64,000 bases of DNA from CAYTBN01 sp964436045 (GTDB taxonomy: Bacteria; Myxococcota_A; UBA796; UBA9615; CAYRNR01): NCBI GenBank assembly GCA_964436045.1, contig CAYTBN010000022.1, forward strand, positions 35,459 to 99,458. Direction: 5' to 3'. Every line of letters starts with the position of its first letter. Within the stretch, counting starts at the first letter, position 1. A model generated the notes under the pieces. That model was given only the letters and a program-made list of their open reading frames with translations. It searched no databases and was not told where the DNA came from. Shown in pieces: positions 36,775 to 46,703 of the stretch. The position numbers were made by a program, and so were the translations under genes.

Positions 36775-37596
36775 ATGGCCAACCCTCAACGCAGCGCCTT
36801 GCGACACGTCCGCGTGGTGCTGGTGCGCCCGCAGCACGAGGGGAACGTGGGGGCCGCAGCCAGGGCGATGCTCAACATGGGGCTGCGAGATCTTGTCCTG
36901 GTCTCGCCCCGTATCAGGCGCAAGGACCCGGTGCGCTGGATGGCTCATGGCGCCGAGGAGGTCCTGGAGCGGATGCGAACGGTGGACAGCCTGAGCGAAG
37001 CCCTGGAGGGTACCTCCACCGCCGTGGCCACCACCGCTCGAAGGCGGCGATGGAGCTCCTGGCCGCTGCTCGATCCCCCCGAGGCAGGCGCCCTGCTTGC
37101 GAGAGCCGAGGCCGCGGCGCCCGGGGCGCTGGTCTTCGGCCCGGAGGACCAGGGTCTGTCCAACGAGGACCTGGTCCTGTGCACTCACATCGCGCGGGTG
37201 GACACCGATCAAGCGCACACCTCCCTCAATCTGGCCCAGGCCGTGCTGCTGATGTGTTACGAGCTGCGACGTCAGACCACCGCGCCACGCCCACGCCGGC
37301 AGCGGCTACCGGCCGACGCGAACCAGCTCGACGGCACCCTCGAACAGCTGCGGGGGCTGCTGAATCAAATCGGGTTCTTGCACGGCCGCAACCCGACCCA
37401 GGTGCTGGCCACCGCTCGGCAGGTGCTCTCGCGGACCGAACTGACCCGCGAGGAGATCGGCTTCCTCCGCGGCGCCATCCGCAAACTGAGCTGGGCCCTC
37501 GATCACCCCGCCGAGAGCGGGCGGGAACGGGCGGGCTCCGAGACCGTGGGTCTAGACGGACGAGACGTGGGAGAGGTCGACGAGGGCGATGCCTAG
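36775..37596 (+). CDS. trmJ: SPOUT tRNA methyltransferase, TrmJ-type
   Basis: This 273-residue SpoU-class enzyme should 2'-O-methylate position 32 of tRNAs using S-adenosylmethionine. The conserved segments are VVLVRPQHEGNVGAAARAM near the N terminus, ALVFGPEDQGLSNED at about 121-135 and TSLNLAQAVLLMCYEL at about 151-166, which form the knotted cofactor site. A helical C-terminal part with EEIGFLRGAIRKLSW follows, as in TrmJ. No ribosome site is obvious. The last 45 bases overlap, tail to tail, the dCMP deaminase gene on the other strand. TrmJ rather than another SpoU subfamily is chosen from the GPEDQGLSNE and SLNLAQAV motifs. Confidence 0.85.
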   Translation: MANPQRSALRHVRVVLVRPQHEGNVGAAARAMLNMGLRDLVLVSPRIRRKDPVRWMAHGAEEVLERMRTVDSLSEALEGTSTAVATTARRRRWSSWPLLDPPEAGALLARAEAAAPGALVFGPEDQGLSNEDLVLCTHIARVDTDQAHTSLNLAQAVLLMCYELRRQTTAPRPRRQRLPADANQLDGTLEQLRGLLNQIGFLHGRNPTQVLATARQVLSRTELTREEIGFLRGAIRKLSWALDHPAESGRERAGSETVGLDGRDVGEVDEGDA

Positions 37597-37986
37597 CGCA
37601 ACGGCGTGTTCGTAGATCCGGTCGTCCCGGTAGAACTCGCCGAAGCAGATCCGTCGGATGCCCGAGTTGGCAATCAACTTGAAGCAGTTCCAGCAGGGTG
37701 ATGCGGTGACGTAGACGTCGGCGCCGTCGATGCCGACGCCGTTGCGGGCGGCCTGGGCGATGGCGTTGGCCTCGGCGTGAACCGTGCGCACACAGTGGCC
37801 CTCGTCCATCATGTGCCCGACCTCGTCGCAGTGGCGGAGGCCGCGGATCGAGCCGTTGTAACCGGTGGACAGGATCGCACGGTCGCGGACGATCACCGCG
37901 CCCACATGCTTGCGGTCACAGGTCGCGCGGGTGGCGACCTGGTGCGCGATCGCCATGAAGTACTCGTCCCAGCTGGCCCGACTCAC
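37552..37986 (-). CDS. dCMP/deoxycytidylate deaminase (ComEB-type)
   Basis: The 144-residue zinc enzyme deaminates dCMP to dUMP for thymidylate synthesis. The zinc and catalytic motif is HAEANAI (His70, Glu72), with the second motif PCWNC giving Cys98 and Cys101. The N-terminal region CDRKHVGAVIVRD and TGYNGSIRGLRHCDE are typical of deoxycytidylate deaminases including ComEB. The start is a GTG at 37986 overlapping the stop of the DUF885 gene; this gives a family-typical length, whereas a longer frame reads into that gene. It is convergent and overlapping with trmJ. Confidence 0.9.
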   Translation of the reverse strand: MSRASWDEYFMAIAHQVATRATCDRKHVGAVIVRDRAILSTGYNGSIRGLRHCDEVGHMMDEGHCVRTVHAEANAIAQAARNGVGIDGADVYVTASPCWNCFKLIANSGIRRICFGEFYRDDRIYEHAVALGIALVDLSHVSSV

Positions 37987-39653
37987 GCGTCCCCCTGCGG
38001 CAGGCTCGCGAGGAAGGATTCGCGAATCATCTCCACCGGCACGCATCCCGCGTCCAGCACCAGGCGGTGGAACTCCAGATCTTCGAATCCGACTCCCATC
38101 AGCGACCGGACCTCCTCACGGAACCGCTCGATCTTGTGCTTCCCGAGCAGGTAGCACAGCTGGTACGTGGGGCTGGTGGTGTAGCGGCGAATCTCCGCGG
38201 ACGCCGTGGCGGGTGCCACGCCGACCTCGTCCGTCAGCATCCGCTGGGCCTCGCCCATGGACATCCGCCCGCGGGAGAGGTCCACGTCGATCAGGATCCG
38301 CACCGCACGGAACAGCTGATCTTCGACCATCAGATAGCGAGCCTCCAGGCTGTCGTGGAAGCCGTAGTTCTTCATCATCTCTTCGCAGTAGTGGGCCCAT
38401 CCCTCCACGAGGTCCAGGCCGAAGCGGGCCGCGGGATCCCGCGGGAATCCGGCGAAGGGATTGTTGCGGTAGACGCTGGTGTTGCGGTGGGCGTGGGCGT
38501 GCTGGAGGTGGTGGCCGGGGTAGCCCTCGTGCACCGCGATCCCCGAGAAGCGGTTCAACGCGAGGTCCGAGAGATCGCCACTCGACGGCGGCGTCACCAT
38601 GTAGACCGAACGCTGGATCTTCTCGTAGACGCCAGCCTCCAGCATCGCTGCCAGGGGGATCAATGGCGCGAGGAAGTCGGGGGTTTGCATCACCACCAGC
38701 TCCTCGCCGTCCGGAAGGGGCACCAGCCCCCGCTCGCGCAGGAACTGCCGGGAATCTGACGCGACACCGCGGATCTGCTCCAGCGCCCTGCCAAAGTCCG
38801 CGGGCACGGGCCGTCGGGCGCGGGAACGAGCTTCGGCCACGTCCCCGCTCTCGCACAGCGAGCGGGCCAACTCCGCGCGCTTGGCCCTCAGATCTTCGAG
38901 GTAGTACTCCCCCACCCCGCGGATCTCGTCGACGGTCATGGCGAGTCCCTTGAGCCCGACAAGCTCCTCGAACCGCTCGTCGCCGAGGATCCAGAGCCCC
39001 TCCTCACGGCGGGGATACGCCGCCAGCCACTCCCGGTAGTCCGCGACCGCCGCGGCTGCCCTTCGCGCCGCCGTCTCGATCTGGGCGCGCAACGCGCCGT
39101 CGATGGCATCGGCCGCCGCAGCCGCGATGCTCTCCCACAGCCCCCGCATACGGAGGCATACCTGGTCCGCGGTCTCGGCCCACACCGTGTCCAGGACGGT
39201 CAATCGGCTGCGGACGTCGTCCAGGAAGCGGGGCACGTCTTGCAGCCGGGCCAGGATCTCTGCGAAGCGCTGCTCCTCGCTGTCTCGCGGACGGACCAGC
39301 AGCGTGAAGAACAGCTCCCCCAGCGAGCTGACCACGTCCGGGTTGTGGCGCCAGCGGGCGAGGTCCTGGATCACGTAGCGGTACAGGGACAGGTGGCCGG
39401 CGAAGGCGCGCACGTCCAGACGCTCGGCCGGCGCCAGCCCAGCCAGATCCAATCCCTTGAGCTCGGCCATCCAGTCCCGATAGATGGAGAGGCGGTGGGC
39501 GATCCCGTCGGCGTGCATGGACGGAAGTCCAGCTGGCGTCGAGTCCAGCCCGAGGAAAACCCCCACCTCTGGCCCGATCTCGACGAGGCGCGCCAGGTTA
39601 CTCGCGGTCACCCTCTGCAGCGCCTCGGAACCCTTGCTTCGCGGCGTCGTCAC
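37983..39653 (-). CDS. DUF885-family putative zinc carboxypeptidase-like protein
   Basis: The protein has 556 residues, mostly helical. The metal-binding motif H-E-x-x-P-G-H is seen at 375-381 (GIAVHEGYPGHHLQ), and a downstream glutamate lies in LDLVEGWAHYCEEMM at about 415-430, the pattern of DUF885 proteins thought to be M32-like metallopeptidases. There is no signal peptide. The GTG at 39653 is preceded by GGAGG at proper spacing. It overlaps the dCMP deaminase start (GTGA). The substrate is unknown, so only peptidase-like activity is proposed. Confidence 0.85.
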   Translation of the reverse strand: MTTPRSKGSEALQRVTASNLARLVEIGPEVGVFLGLDSTPAGLPSMHADGIAHRLSIYRDWMAELKGLDLAGLAPAERLDVRAFAGHLSLYRYVIQDLARWRHNPDVVSSLGELFFTLLVRPRDSEEQRFAEILARLQDVPRFLDDVRSRLTVLDTVWAETADQVCLRMRGLWESIAAAAADAIDGALRAQIETAARRAAAAVADYREWLAAYPRREEGLWILGDERFEELVGLKGLAMTVDEIRGVGEYYLEDLRAKRAELARSLCESGDVAEARSRARRPVPADFGRALEQIRGVASDSRQFLRERGLVPLPDGEELVVMQTPDFLAPLIPLAAMLEAGVYEKIQRSVYMVTPPSSGDLSDLALNRFSGIAVHEGYPGHHLQHAHAHRNTSVYRNNPFAGFPRDPAARFGLDLVEGWAHYCEEMMKNYGFHDSLEARYLMVEDQLFRAVRILIDVDLSRGRMSMGEAQRMLTDEVGVAPATASAEIRRYTTSPTYQLCYLLGKHKIERFREEVRSLMGVGFEDLEFHRLVLDAGCVPVEMIRESFLASLPQGDA

Positions 39654-39724
39654 GCGGCCTCCGATGGGCCAAGATGCCCCCTTGGACCGGTGCTGTCAAC
39701 GCGGTCGCGGAGGAGCCGCTGGGC

Positions 39725-41521
39725 TCAGCGATAGAGGGAGTCCAAGAGCTCCGAATAGCGCTCCGCCAGCTGCGCCCGGCGGAGCTTCATCGAGTGGCTC
39801 AGTTCCCCCTCACCGATGGACAGTGTTCGCGGCAGGATCGCCCAGCGACGCACCTGCTCGTAGCGGGCCAGTCGGCGGTTGGTCATCGCAACCTCCCGCG
39901 CCACCCGTTCGACGATCTGCGTGTTCTGGGACAGGGACTCGTGGTTGAGCGCCTCGAGCCCCAGCTCCTGCGCCATGGCCTGCAGTGGGCCCGGGCTGAG
40001 GTCCAGCAGCGCGACGACGTAGGGACGACGGTCCCCGAACACCAGCGCCTCGGAGATCAGCGGACTCATCTTCAGCGCGCCCTCGACGTACTGGGGCGCC
40101 ACGTTCTTGGCCCCCGACGTGATCAGCAGTTCCTTGCTGCGGCCGGTGAGGATCAGCCGCCCTTCGCTGTCGATCCAGCCGATATCCCCGCTTCGATACC
40201 AGCCGTCGTCCGTGAACGCCGCCGCGGTGTCCGCGGGCAATTCGTGGTAGGCGCCAAAGACGTTCGGGCCACGGATCAACACCTCGCCGTCGTTGGCGAT
40301 CCGAATCCTGACTCCCGGAATCGGGCGCCCCACCGAGCCGATGCGGTTCTCCGACAGCCGGCTGAGGGTGGCCGCAGCCGCCGTCTCGGTGAGGCCGTAC
40401 CCCTCCAGTATCTCGATCCCCGCGACGCGGAAGAACTCACCGACCGACGGGTGGAGCGGGGCACCGCCGGAGATCGCGAACCGCAGCCGGCCGCCGAAGA
40501 TCTCCCGGAGCTCGCGGAAGACGATGGCGTCCGCGGCCCGGCCGAGCAGTCGCTGCCCCAGGGCGGGTTGGCGATCGTCCGCGGCCCGCACGCGACTCAA
40601 CCCCGACTCCAGCGCCCGATGGTAGAGCTTCTTGCGCAGCGGACTCAGCTCCCGAAACTGGCTGGCAATCGCCCGGTAGATGCGCTCGTAGATCAGCGGC
40701 ACGCCGAACACGAAGGTGGGCTTGACCTCGACCAGCACCTCCTCGAGGCGGTCGATGCGCTGGGCATAGGCCGTGCTGATCCCCGTTGCCAGCGCCAGGA
40801 ACTGCCCGATCCGGCCGTAGATGTGACTCAGCGGCAAGAACAGCACGGTCACGTCCTCGTCGGTGACCTCCAGGACGTCGGCCAGGCCGTAGACGGCCGC
40901 CAGCAGGTTGCCGTGGGTCAGGACCACGCCCTTGGGCATGCCAGTTGTGCCCGAGGTGTACACATAGGTCGCCTCGTGGTCCGGGGTCAGCTGGGCCAGC
41001 TGGCGCTCGGCGAGGTCAGGGCTGCGCCGCAGATAACGGCGGCCGCGTCGGATCAGGTCCGCGAGCGTGCAGGCATCGTCCCGGCCCCGCAGGTCCAGCC
41101 GATCCATCACGATCACCTGTTCGATGCCCCGCATCCGCTCGCGGGCCTCGTAGACCTGGTTCAGCCTCGCCTCGTTGTCCACGATCAGGAAACGGGCCTC
41201 GCAGTTGTTGACGATGTAGGTCAGCTGTCCGGTCGTCGAGGTGTGATAGACCGGCGCGCTCACCGCGCCCACCGAGAGGATCCCGTAGTCGCAGATCGAC
41301 CAGTCGGAGCGGGTAGCCGAGAACAGCGCAACCCGGTCGCCAGCGCGCAGGCCGAGGTCCACGAGTCCAGCGGCAACCTCGGACACGTGGTGGTTCAGTT
41401 CGCTCCAGGTGATGATCCCCCAGCGCGCCAGATCCTTGCGATGACGCATTGCGATGGCCGGCCCCCAACGTCGGGTCGCCCGCTGCAAAAGGTGGGGAAT
41501 CGACCTGGCGTCGGTCAGCAC
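39725..41521 (-). CDS. Long-chain acyl-CoA synthetase (AMP-forming)
   Basis: The 598-residue ANL-superfamily enzyme activates fatty acids to acyl-CoA through an acyl-AMP. The P-loop is YVYTSGTTGMPKGVV at about 187-200, YGLTETAAAAT forms motif A5, YRSGDIGWIDSEGRLILTGRSKELLITSGAKNVAP holds the hinge and C-terminal domain, and the FadD15-type region EALNHESL follows. The start is the GTG at 41521, with AGGAG about 11 bases before. It resembles the group of long-chain synthetases involved in membrane lipid turnover. It lies alone between the DUF885 gene and a sulfatase-fold gene on the same strand, so the exact physiological fatty acid is not indicated. Confidence 0.9.
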   Translation of the reverse strand: MLTDARSIPHLLQRATRRWGPAIAMRHRKDLARWGIITWSELNHHVSEVAAGLVDLGLRAGDRVALFSATRSDWSICDYGILSVGAVSAPVYHTSTTGQLTYIVNNCEARFLIVDNEARLNQVYEARERMRGIEQVIVMDRLDLRGRDDACTLADLIRRGRRYLRRSPDLAERQLAQLTPDHEATYVYTSGTTGMPKGVVLTHGNLLAAVYGLADVLEVTDEDVTVLFLPLSHIYGRIGQFLALATGISTAYAQRIDRLEEVLVEVKPTFVFGVPLIYERIYRAIASQFRELSPLRKKLYHRALESGLSRVRAADDRQPALGQRLLGRAADAIVFRELREIFGGRLRFAISGGAPLHPSVGEFFRVAGIEILEGYGLTETAAAATLSRLSENRIGSVGRPIPGVRIRIANDGEVLIRGPNVFGAYHELPADTAAAFTDDGWYRSGDIGWIDSEGRLILTGRSKELLITSGAKNVAPQYVEGALKMSPLISEALVFGDRRPYVVALLDLSPGPLQAMAQELGLEALNHESLSQNTQIVERVAREVAMTNRRLARYEQVRRWAILPRTLSIGEGELSHSMKLRRAQLAERYSELLDSLYR

Positions 41522-41585
41522 GTCAGCCGCATGCTCCTGGCAGCGCCCCCTCCCCCCCCGGGGGATGGGGGCAGGATAGCGTATA

Positions 41586-42998
41586 TCACTGGACGTAGCC
41601 CACGGCTCGTAGCGCCTCGACCATCTCCGGGGTCATGGCGGCACCCTGTCCGCCCGAGGCCAGGGCGCCGGACACGAGCGGGTCGAGTGCCACCCGCAAG
41701 GGGTGCCCTTCCGCGGATTGCGGCCTCTCCTCCCCGGGATCGGCGGCCAGATCGAAGGCCATCAGCTCCCCGTCCATCCACAGCAACTTGTCATCGCCGC
41801 GCCAGACGGCCACCGAGGTCGCGCCGCCGACCCGCCCCTCGTACTTGCGGATCCAGGTTCGTTCCGGATAGGCGACTGCGCCCGCTGTCCCTGGCTCGGT
41901 GGACAACTCACCGGTCCGCACCAGATCAAAAACGGCGGTCCCCGGGAGCCTGGTTGGCAGCGCGGACGGCTCGCGGCCGGATTCCTGCACCAGGATCGGA
42001 ACCCGGGTGATGGGCTCGTAGAGGTATCGGCCGTGATAGGCCAGGCCATGTTCGCCCAGCAGCTCGCCGTGATCCGAGGTGACCACGAGCCGATACCCGT
42101 CGTCGAGCCAGCCGCGGGAATCCAGGGCGCCCATCAGCTCCGCCAGCGCCGCGTCTGCCGTGGCGATCCCGTGGTCGTACAGATCGGTGACATGGGATAG
42201 CCAGGCGTCGCGGGCGGACTCGTCGAGGGTGCCGCGGAAGAACCGGTCGAGGGTGCACTCCTCGTCCTCGCCGCACTCCCAACGCAAGGTGTCGCGAGGA
42301 GGCACCCAGCCGACGCCGTCGGGGACCGGTGCCCAGGGATCGTGGGCATCCATCAGGTTGACGAACAGGAACAACGGACGCTCGGGATCGACCTGGTGAT
42401 CGAGAAAGCGGACCACCTCGGCCTGCACCGCAGGGGCCCGGTAGAACGCGTGCAGCTCGTCGGGTGCCGACCGAAACTCGAAACCTCGCAGCAGCCCGGT
42501 GGAAGACGAGACCAGGGAGTTGGCCGCCACCGCCGCCGTCTGATACCCGCGGCTGCCCAGATTCTCGGCCAGGGTCTGGTGCCGGTCGTCGAGGGAGTGC
42601 ATCGCCAGCCCCTCGTAGTCCGCACCCTCGGCGAAGGCCGCGTAGTGGGCTCCGTGGGAGGGCACCGGTTGCCCGGTGAAGAAGCTGGCGTGGGTCGGAA
42701 CGGTCCATGAACCGCTGACCTCCGCGTCACAGGTGAACGCCGCACCCCGTTCGACCAGCGCCTCGAGATAGGGCGTCGTCGGGCGGACGTATCCACACAG
42801 GGACGTGTGGTCGGCACGGACCGTGTCGAGGACGACCAGCAGGATCAGCCGGGGGGGGGGATCACCCGCGGAGGGATTGGCAACCCCGGTGTCCGGGAGG
42901 TGATGGCGAAGGAGCAGTACGAGCGCGGCGAGGCCGACGGCGGCGATCAGCGCTCCACGAAGCCACGCAGGTCCGCGATGAACTTCTCGCTGTCCCAC
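41586..42998 (-). CDS. Membrane-anchored sulfatase-fold protein (alkaline phosphatase superfamily)
   Basis: The 470-residue protein has an N-terminal membrane helix (about 14-31) and a periplasmic sulfatase-type domain. LLVVLDTVRADHTSLCGY gives metal-binding Asp58. The nucleophile region is GSWTVPTHASFFTGQ, where Thr99 stands where Cys or Ser of the C/S-x-P-x-R motif occurs, and His103 replaces Arg. MDAHDPW and VTSDHGELLGEHG supply the other metal ligands. The Thr-type motif is common in sulfatase-fold proteins related to phosphoglycerol/phosphoethanolamine transferases, so formylglycine-dependent sulfatase activity is doubtful. The start is a GTG inside the end of the TlpA-like gene, overlapping by 52 bases. 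Confidence 0.82.
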   Translation of the reverse strand: MGQREVHRGPAWLRGALIAAVGLAALVLLLRHHLPDTGVANPSAGDPPPRLILLVVLDTVRADHTSLCGYVRPTTPYLEALVERGAAFTCDAEVSGSWTVPTHASFFTGQPVPSHGAHYAAFAEGADYEGLAMHSLDDRHQTLAENLGSRGYQTAAVAANSLVSSSTGLLRGFEFRSAPDELHAFYRAPAVQAEVVRFLDHQVDPERPLFLFVNLMDAHDPWAPVPDGVGWVPPRDTLRWECGEDEECTLDRFFRGTLDESARDAWLSHVTDLYDHGIATADAALAELMGALDSRGWLDDGYRLVVTSDHGELLGEHGLAYHGRYLYEPITRVPILVQESGREPSALPTRLPGTAVFDLVRTGELSTEPGTAGAVAYPERTWIRKYEGRVGGATSVAVWRGDDKLLWMDGELMAFDLAADPGEERPQSAEGHPLRVALDPLVSGALASGGQGAAMTPEMVEALRAVGYVQ

Positions 42999-43543
42999 TC
43001 CTTGGCCCCCTGGAAGCGATGGACGATGTTGCGGTTCCGATCGATCAAGTAGGTCTCGGGAACCTTGACGGTGCCGAAGCCGGTGGCCACCGCCCGGTCA
43101 GCATCCTGGAGTAATAGCATCCCCTCGCCGAACCCCGCCTTGGCCATCGCCCCTTCGGCATCGGCCCAGGTCTCGTCGAGGGTGATCGCGACGACCGCCA
43201 GTTCGGTGTCCGCCAGTTCGGAGCTCATCCGCTGGAGGGCCGGCATCTCGTCCAGACAGGGGGGACACCAGGACGCCCAGAAGTTGAGGACGACGGGTCT
43301 GCCTTCCAGCTCGTCCAGGCCGTGGAACGTGCCGCTGGCGTCTGGCAGCTGGAAGGGTGGCGCCATCTGCGGGACCTCGGGTCCGGTCGAGGGGCTCCTG
43401 CCCCAGTCCTCGGCTCCCTCGGGGATCCGCGACCTACCCTGCAGTACCAGCACGTAGCCGAAGGTCACCACCAGCGCGAATGTCAGGACCGCCCGGGCCC
43501 AGGGGCTCTTGATGGGTGAGATCCTGGGGGTGTTCTCGGTCAT
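42947..43543 (-). CDS. TlpA/ResA-type membrane-anchored thioredoxin
   Basis: The 198-residue protein has one membrane helix (about 18-34) and a periplasmic thioredoxin fold of the AhpC/TSA-Redoxin type. The active site WCPPC (Cys93 and Cys96) lies in NFWASWCPPCLDEMPAL, with the cis-proline loop VPETYLID. It should act as a thiol-disulfide oxidoreductase in cytochrome c maturation or general periplasmic redox control; ResA versus TlpA cannot be separated here. The gene follows rplQ on the same strand by 58 bases without an obvious terminator, so read-through from the ribosomal operon is possible. Confidence 0.88.
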   Translation of the reverse strand: MTENTPRISPIKSPWARAVLTFALVVTFGYVLVLQGRSRIPEGAEDWGRSPSTGPEVPQMAPPFQLPDASGTFHGLDELEGRPVVLNFWASWCPPCLDEMPALQRMSSELADTELAVVAITLDETWADAEGAMAKAGFGEGMLLLQDADRAVATGFGTVKVPETYLIDRNRNIVHRFQGAKEWDSEKFIADLRGFVER

Positions 43544-43601
43544 GGCTGCACGCTAGCCCGCATGGTTCACCACCGGCACGCGGGCCCGGATTCCACCGGT
43601 A

Positions 43602-44066
43602 CTACTCGGCCGCGGCGGCTTCCTCGGGCTGGTCGGCGCTGGCGGGCACGTCGTCCGCCTCGACCAGTTCGATGATGCTGAGCGGCGCGTTGTCCCCGGG
43701 GCGATGCCCCAGCTTGAGGATGCGCGTGTACCCACCCTGGCGCTCCACGAAGCGTGGTGCCACGTCCGAGAACAGCTTGGTCAGTACGTCGCGGTCCGCG
43801 ACCCACAGCCGAGCCTGGCGCAGGGCGTGAAGCCGCCTGGCCTCGAGCGCCTTGCGGTCGTCGCCGTCGGCTGCCTCGATCTCGGCCGGTGTCACACGCT
43901 TGCCCAGCGTGATCAGCCGCTCGACCACCTTGCGCAGCTCCTTGGCCTTGGTGTCCGTGGTCGTGATCCGCTCGTGCTCCAGCAACGACGTCGCCATGTT
44001 GCGGAACATGGCCTTGCGGTGCGTGGCCGAGCGGCCGAACTTGCGCCCCGTTTTACGGTGTCGCAT
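43602..44066 (-). CDS. rplQ: 50S ribosomal protein L17
   Basis: L17 sits near the exit tunnel of the large subunit. The N terminus MRHRKTGRKFGRSATHRKAMFRNMA is diagnostic in composition. LLEHERITTTDTKAKELR follows, and GGYTRILKLGHRPGDNAPLSIIEL is near the end. With 154 residues it is longer than E. coli L17 (127), owing to an insertion around 58-88 and an Ala/Glu-rich tail. It is the last gene of the alpha operon, 31 bases after rpoA. Confidence 0.96.
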   Translation of the reverse strand: MRHRKTGRKFGRSATHRKAMFRNMATSLLEHERITTTDTKAKELRKVVERLITLGKRVTPAEIEAADGDDRKALEARRLHALRQARLWVADRDVLTKLFSDVAPRFVERQGGYTRILKLGHRPGDNAPLSIIELVEADDVPASADQPEEAAAAE

Positions 44067-44097
44067 CGTTCCATCTCCTGATCTTCCCCTGAGGGGG

Positions 44098-45090
<993 letters not shown>

Positions 45091-45121
45091 CGATTACTCC
45101 CTCGCTGTAGCAGCGGCTTCT

Positions 45122-45748
45122 TTACCGGCTGTAATACTCGACGATTAGCTGCTCTTCGATCGGCGTGGTCAGCTCTTCGCGGACCGGCAGGCCGGTCATC
45201 GTGCCTGCGAAGTTGTCCCGATCGATCTCGAACCAGCTCAGGATCGTCCTGGCCTGAGACCGTTCCAGGTTCTCCTGGAACCTGCCGACCTTGCGGCTCC
45301 GCTCGCGCAGCGCCACCACCTGTCCCGGCTTCATCTGGAAGCTGGGGATATTGACCGAACGACCGTCCACGCTGAAGTGGCGGTGGTCCACCATCTGACG
45401 CGCCTCGCTGCGCGTGGAAGCGAAGCCCATCCGGTACACGACGTTGTCCAGCCGGCGCTCCAGCAGGGACAGCAGATTCTCACCGGTGACGCCCTTCATC
45501 CGCTCGGCGCGGGTGAAGGTCAGCCGGAACTGCCGTTCCTGCAGACCGTAGATGCGGCGCACCTTCTGCTTCTCGCGGAGCTGCTGGCCGTACTCGGAGA
45601 ACTTGGAACGCCGCGTTCCGTGCTGCCCGGGGGGGTAGCTCGTGCGCTCGAAGGCACACTTGTCCGTGTAGCAGCGTTCGGCCTTCAAAAATAGCTTCAG
45701 CCCCTCGCGGCGGCAGAAGCGACAGACGGGTCCGATATATCGCGCCAT
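45122..45748 (-). CDS. rpsD: 30S ribosomal protein S4
   Basis: S4 is a primary 16S rRNA binder and often the translational repressor of the alpha operon. The 208-residue protein has an N-terminal cysteine cluster (CRFCRREG and ERCYTDKCAFE) resembling the zinc-binding form. YGQQLREKQKVRRIYGL and the S4 domain LERRLDNVVYRMGFASTRSEARQMVDHRHFSV follow. The gene is 12 bases after rpsK. Confidence 0.97.
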   Translation of the reverse strand: MARYIGPVCRFCRREGLKLFLKAERCYTDKCAFERTSYPPGQHGTRRSKFSEYGQQLREKQKVRRIYGLQERQFRLTFTRAERMKGVTGENLLSLLERRLDNVVYRMGFASTRSEARQMVDHRHFSVDGRSVNIPSFQMKPGQVVALRERSRKVGRFQENLERSQARTILSWFEIDRDNFAGTMTGLPVREELTTPIEEQLIVEYYSR

Positions 45749-45760
45749 GACAGAGCTTCC

Positions 45761-46150
45761 CTACACCCGGCGCCGCTTGGGCGGCCGGCAACCGTTATGC
45801 GGGATGGGGGTGACATCCCTGATCATCGTGATCTTCAGACCGGTGTTGGCAAGGGCGCGAAGGGCGGACTCGCGGCCGCTCCCCGGTCCCTTGACCTCCA
45901 CGGCCACGTGCTCCATGCCGTGCTCCATCGCTCGGCGGGCACAGTCCTCGGCAGCCAGCTGTGCCGCGAACGGAGTCGACTTGCGGGATCCCTTGAATCC
46001 TCGGGTACCTGCCGACGACCAGGAGATCGTGTTCCCCTGGGGGTCGGTGATCGTGATGATCGTGTTGTTGAACGTCGCACGGATGTGGGCCACGCCCACC
46101 GGCACGTTCTTCTTGACCTTCTTCTTTCCACCGCGCCTTGGATTGGCCAT
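45761..46150 (-). CDS. rpsK: 30S ribosomal protein S11
   Basis: S11 lines the platform of the small subunit. The 129-residue sequence shows VPVGVAHIRATFNNTIITI, SSAGTRGFKGSRKSTPFAAQ and IRDVTPIPHNGCRPPKRRRV at the end, all conserved. The length matches E. coli (129). It lies 21 bases after rpsM. Confidence 0.98.
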   Translation of the reverse strand: MANPRRGGKKKVKKNVPVGVAHIRATFNNTIITITDPQGNTISWSSAGTRGFKGSRKSTPFAAQLAAEDCARRAMEHGMEHVAVEVKGPGSGRESALRALANTGLKITMIRDVTPIPHNGCRPPKRRRV

Positions 46151-46171
46151 GGTATCTCTCCGCCAGCGCGA

Positions 46172-46546
46172 CTAGCGCTTGCCCTTTCGCCTGACGACGA
46201 TCCGCCTCGGTCCCTTGCGGGTACGGGCGTTCGTGTGGGTCCGCTGTCCCCGGACCGGCAATGAGCGCCGGTGCCGCAGGCCGCGGTAGGTCTGCAGGTC
46301 CATCAACCGCTTGATGTTCATGGCGATCTCCTTGCGGAGGTCACCTTCCACCTTGTAACGGCGGTTGATCACGTCCCGGATGGACGCCACCTCGGTGTCG
46401 GTCAACTTGTCCGAGCGGGTGTTCACGTCCACACCCGACTCGTCAAGGATCCGGTTCGCAGTCGATCGCCCGATCCCATAGATGTAGGTCAGGGCGATCT
46501 CGATCCGCTTGTTCCGCGGAAGGTCGATTCCAGCGATGCGTGGCAC
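46172..46546 (-). CDS. rpsM: 30S ribosomal protein S13
   Basis: S13 contacts the P-site tRNA and the 50S subunit. The 124-residue protein begins PRIAGIDLPRNKRIEIALTY and has GIGRSTANRILDESGV, HRRSLPVRGQRTHTNARTRKGPRR and a basic tail. The start codon is GTG. The gene follows rpmJ by 23 bases. Confidence 0.98.
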   Translation of the reverse strand: MPRIAGIDLPRNKRIEIALTYIYGIGRSTANRILDESGVDVNTRSDKLTDTEVASIRDVINRRYKVEGDLRKEIAMNIKRLMDLQTYRGLRHRRSLPVRGQRTHTNARTRKGPRRIVVRRKGKR

Positions 46547-46569
46547 CGTTTACTCCCCGTCTCCCAGCG

Positions 46570-46683
46570 CTAGCCCTGGCGCTGCTTGTGCTTGGGGTTC
46601 TCGCAGATCACGCGTACGACGCCGCGCCGCTTGATGATGCGGCACTTGTCGCACATCTTCTTGACCGAGGCTCTGACCTTCAT
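46570..46683 (-). CDS. rpmJ: 50S ribosomal protein L36
   Basis: This 37-residue protein starts MKVRASVKKMCDKCRIIKRR and ends CENPKHKQRQG. It is the zinc-ribbon form with Cys11, Cys14, Cys27 and His32. It stands between adk and rpsM; infA and map, often found here, are absent. Confidence 0.96.
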   Translation of the reverse strand: MKVRASVKKMCDKCRIIKRRGVVRVICENPKHKQRQG

Positions 46684-46703
46684 CGTCTTGCTCCTCCCGG
46701 TCC

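Noticed and set aside
43544..43601. Intrinsic terminator after rplQ
   Set aside because: Some CCGG-containing arms can pair, but there is no T tract, so termination here is not supported.
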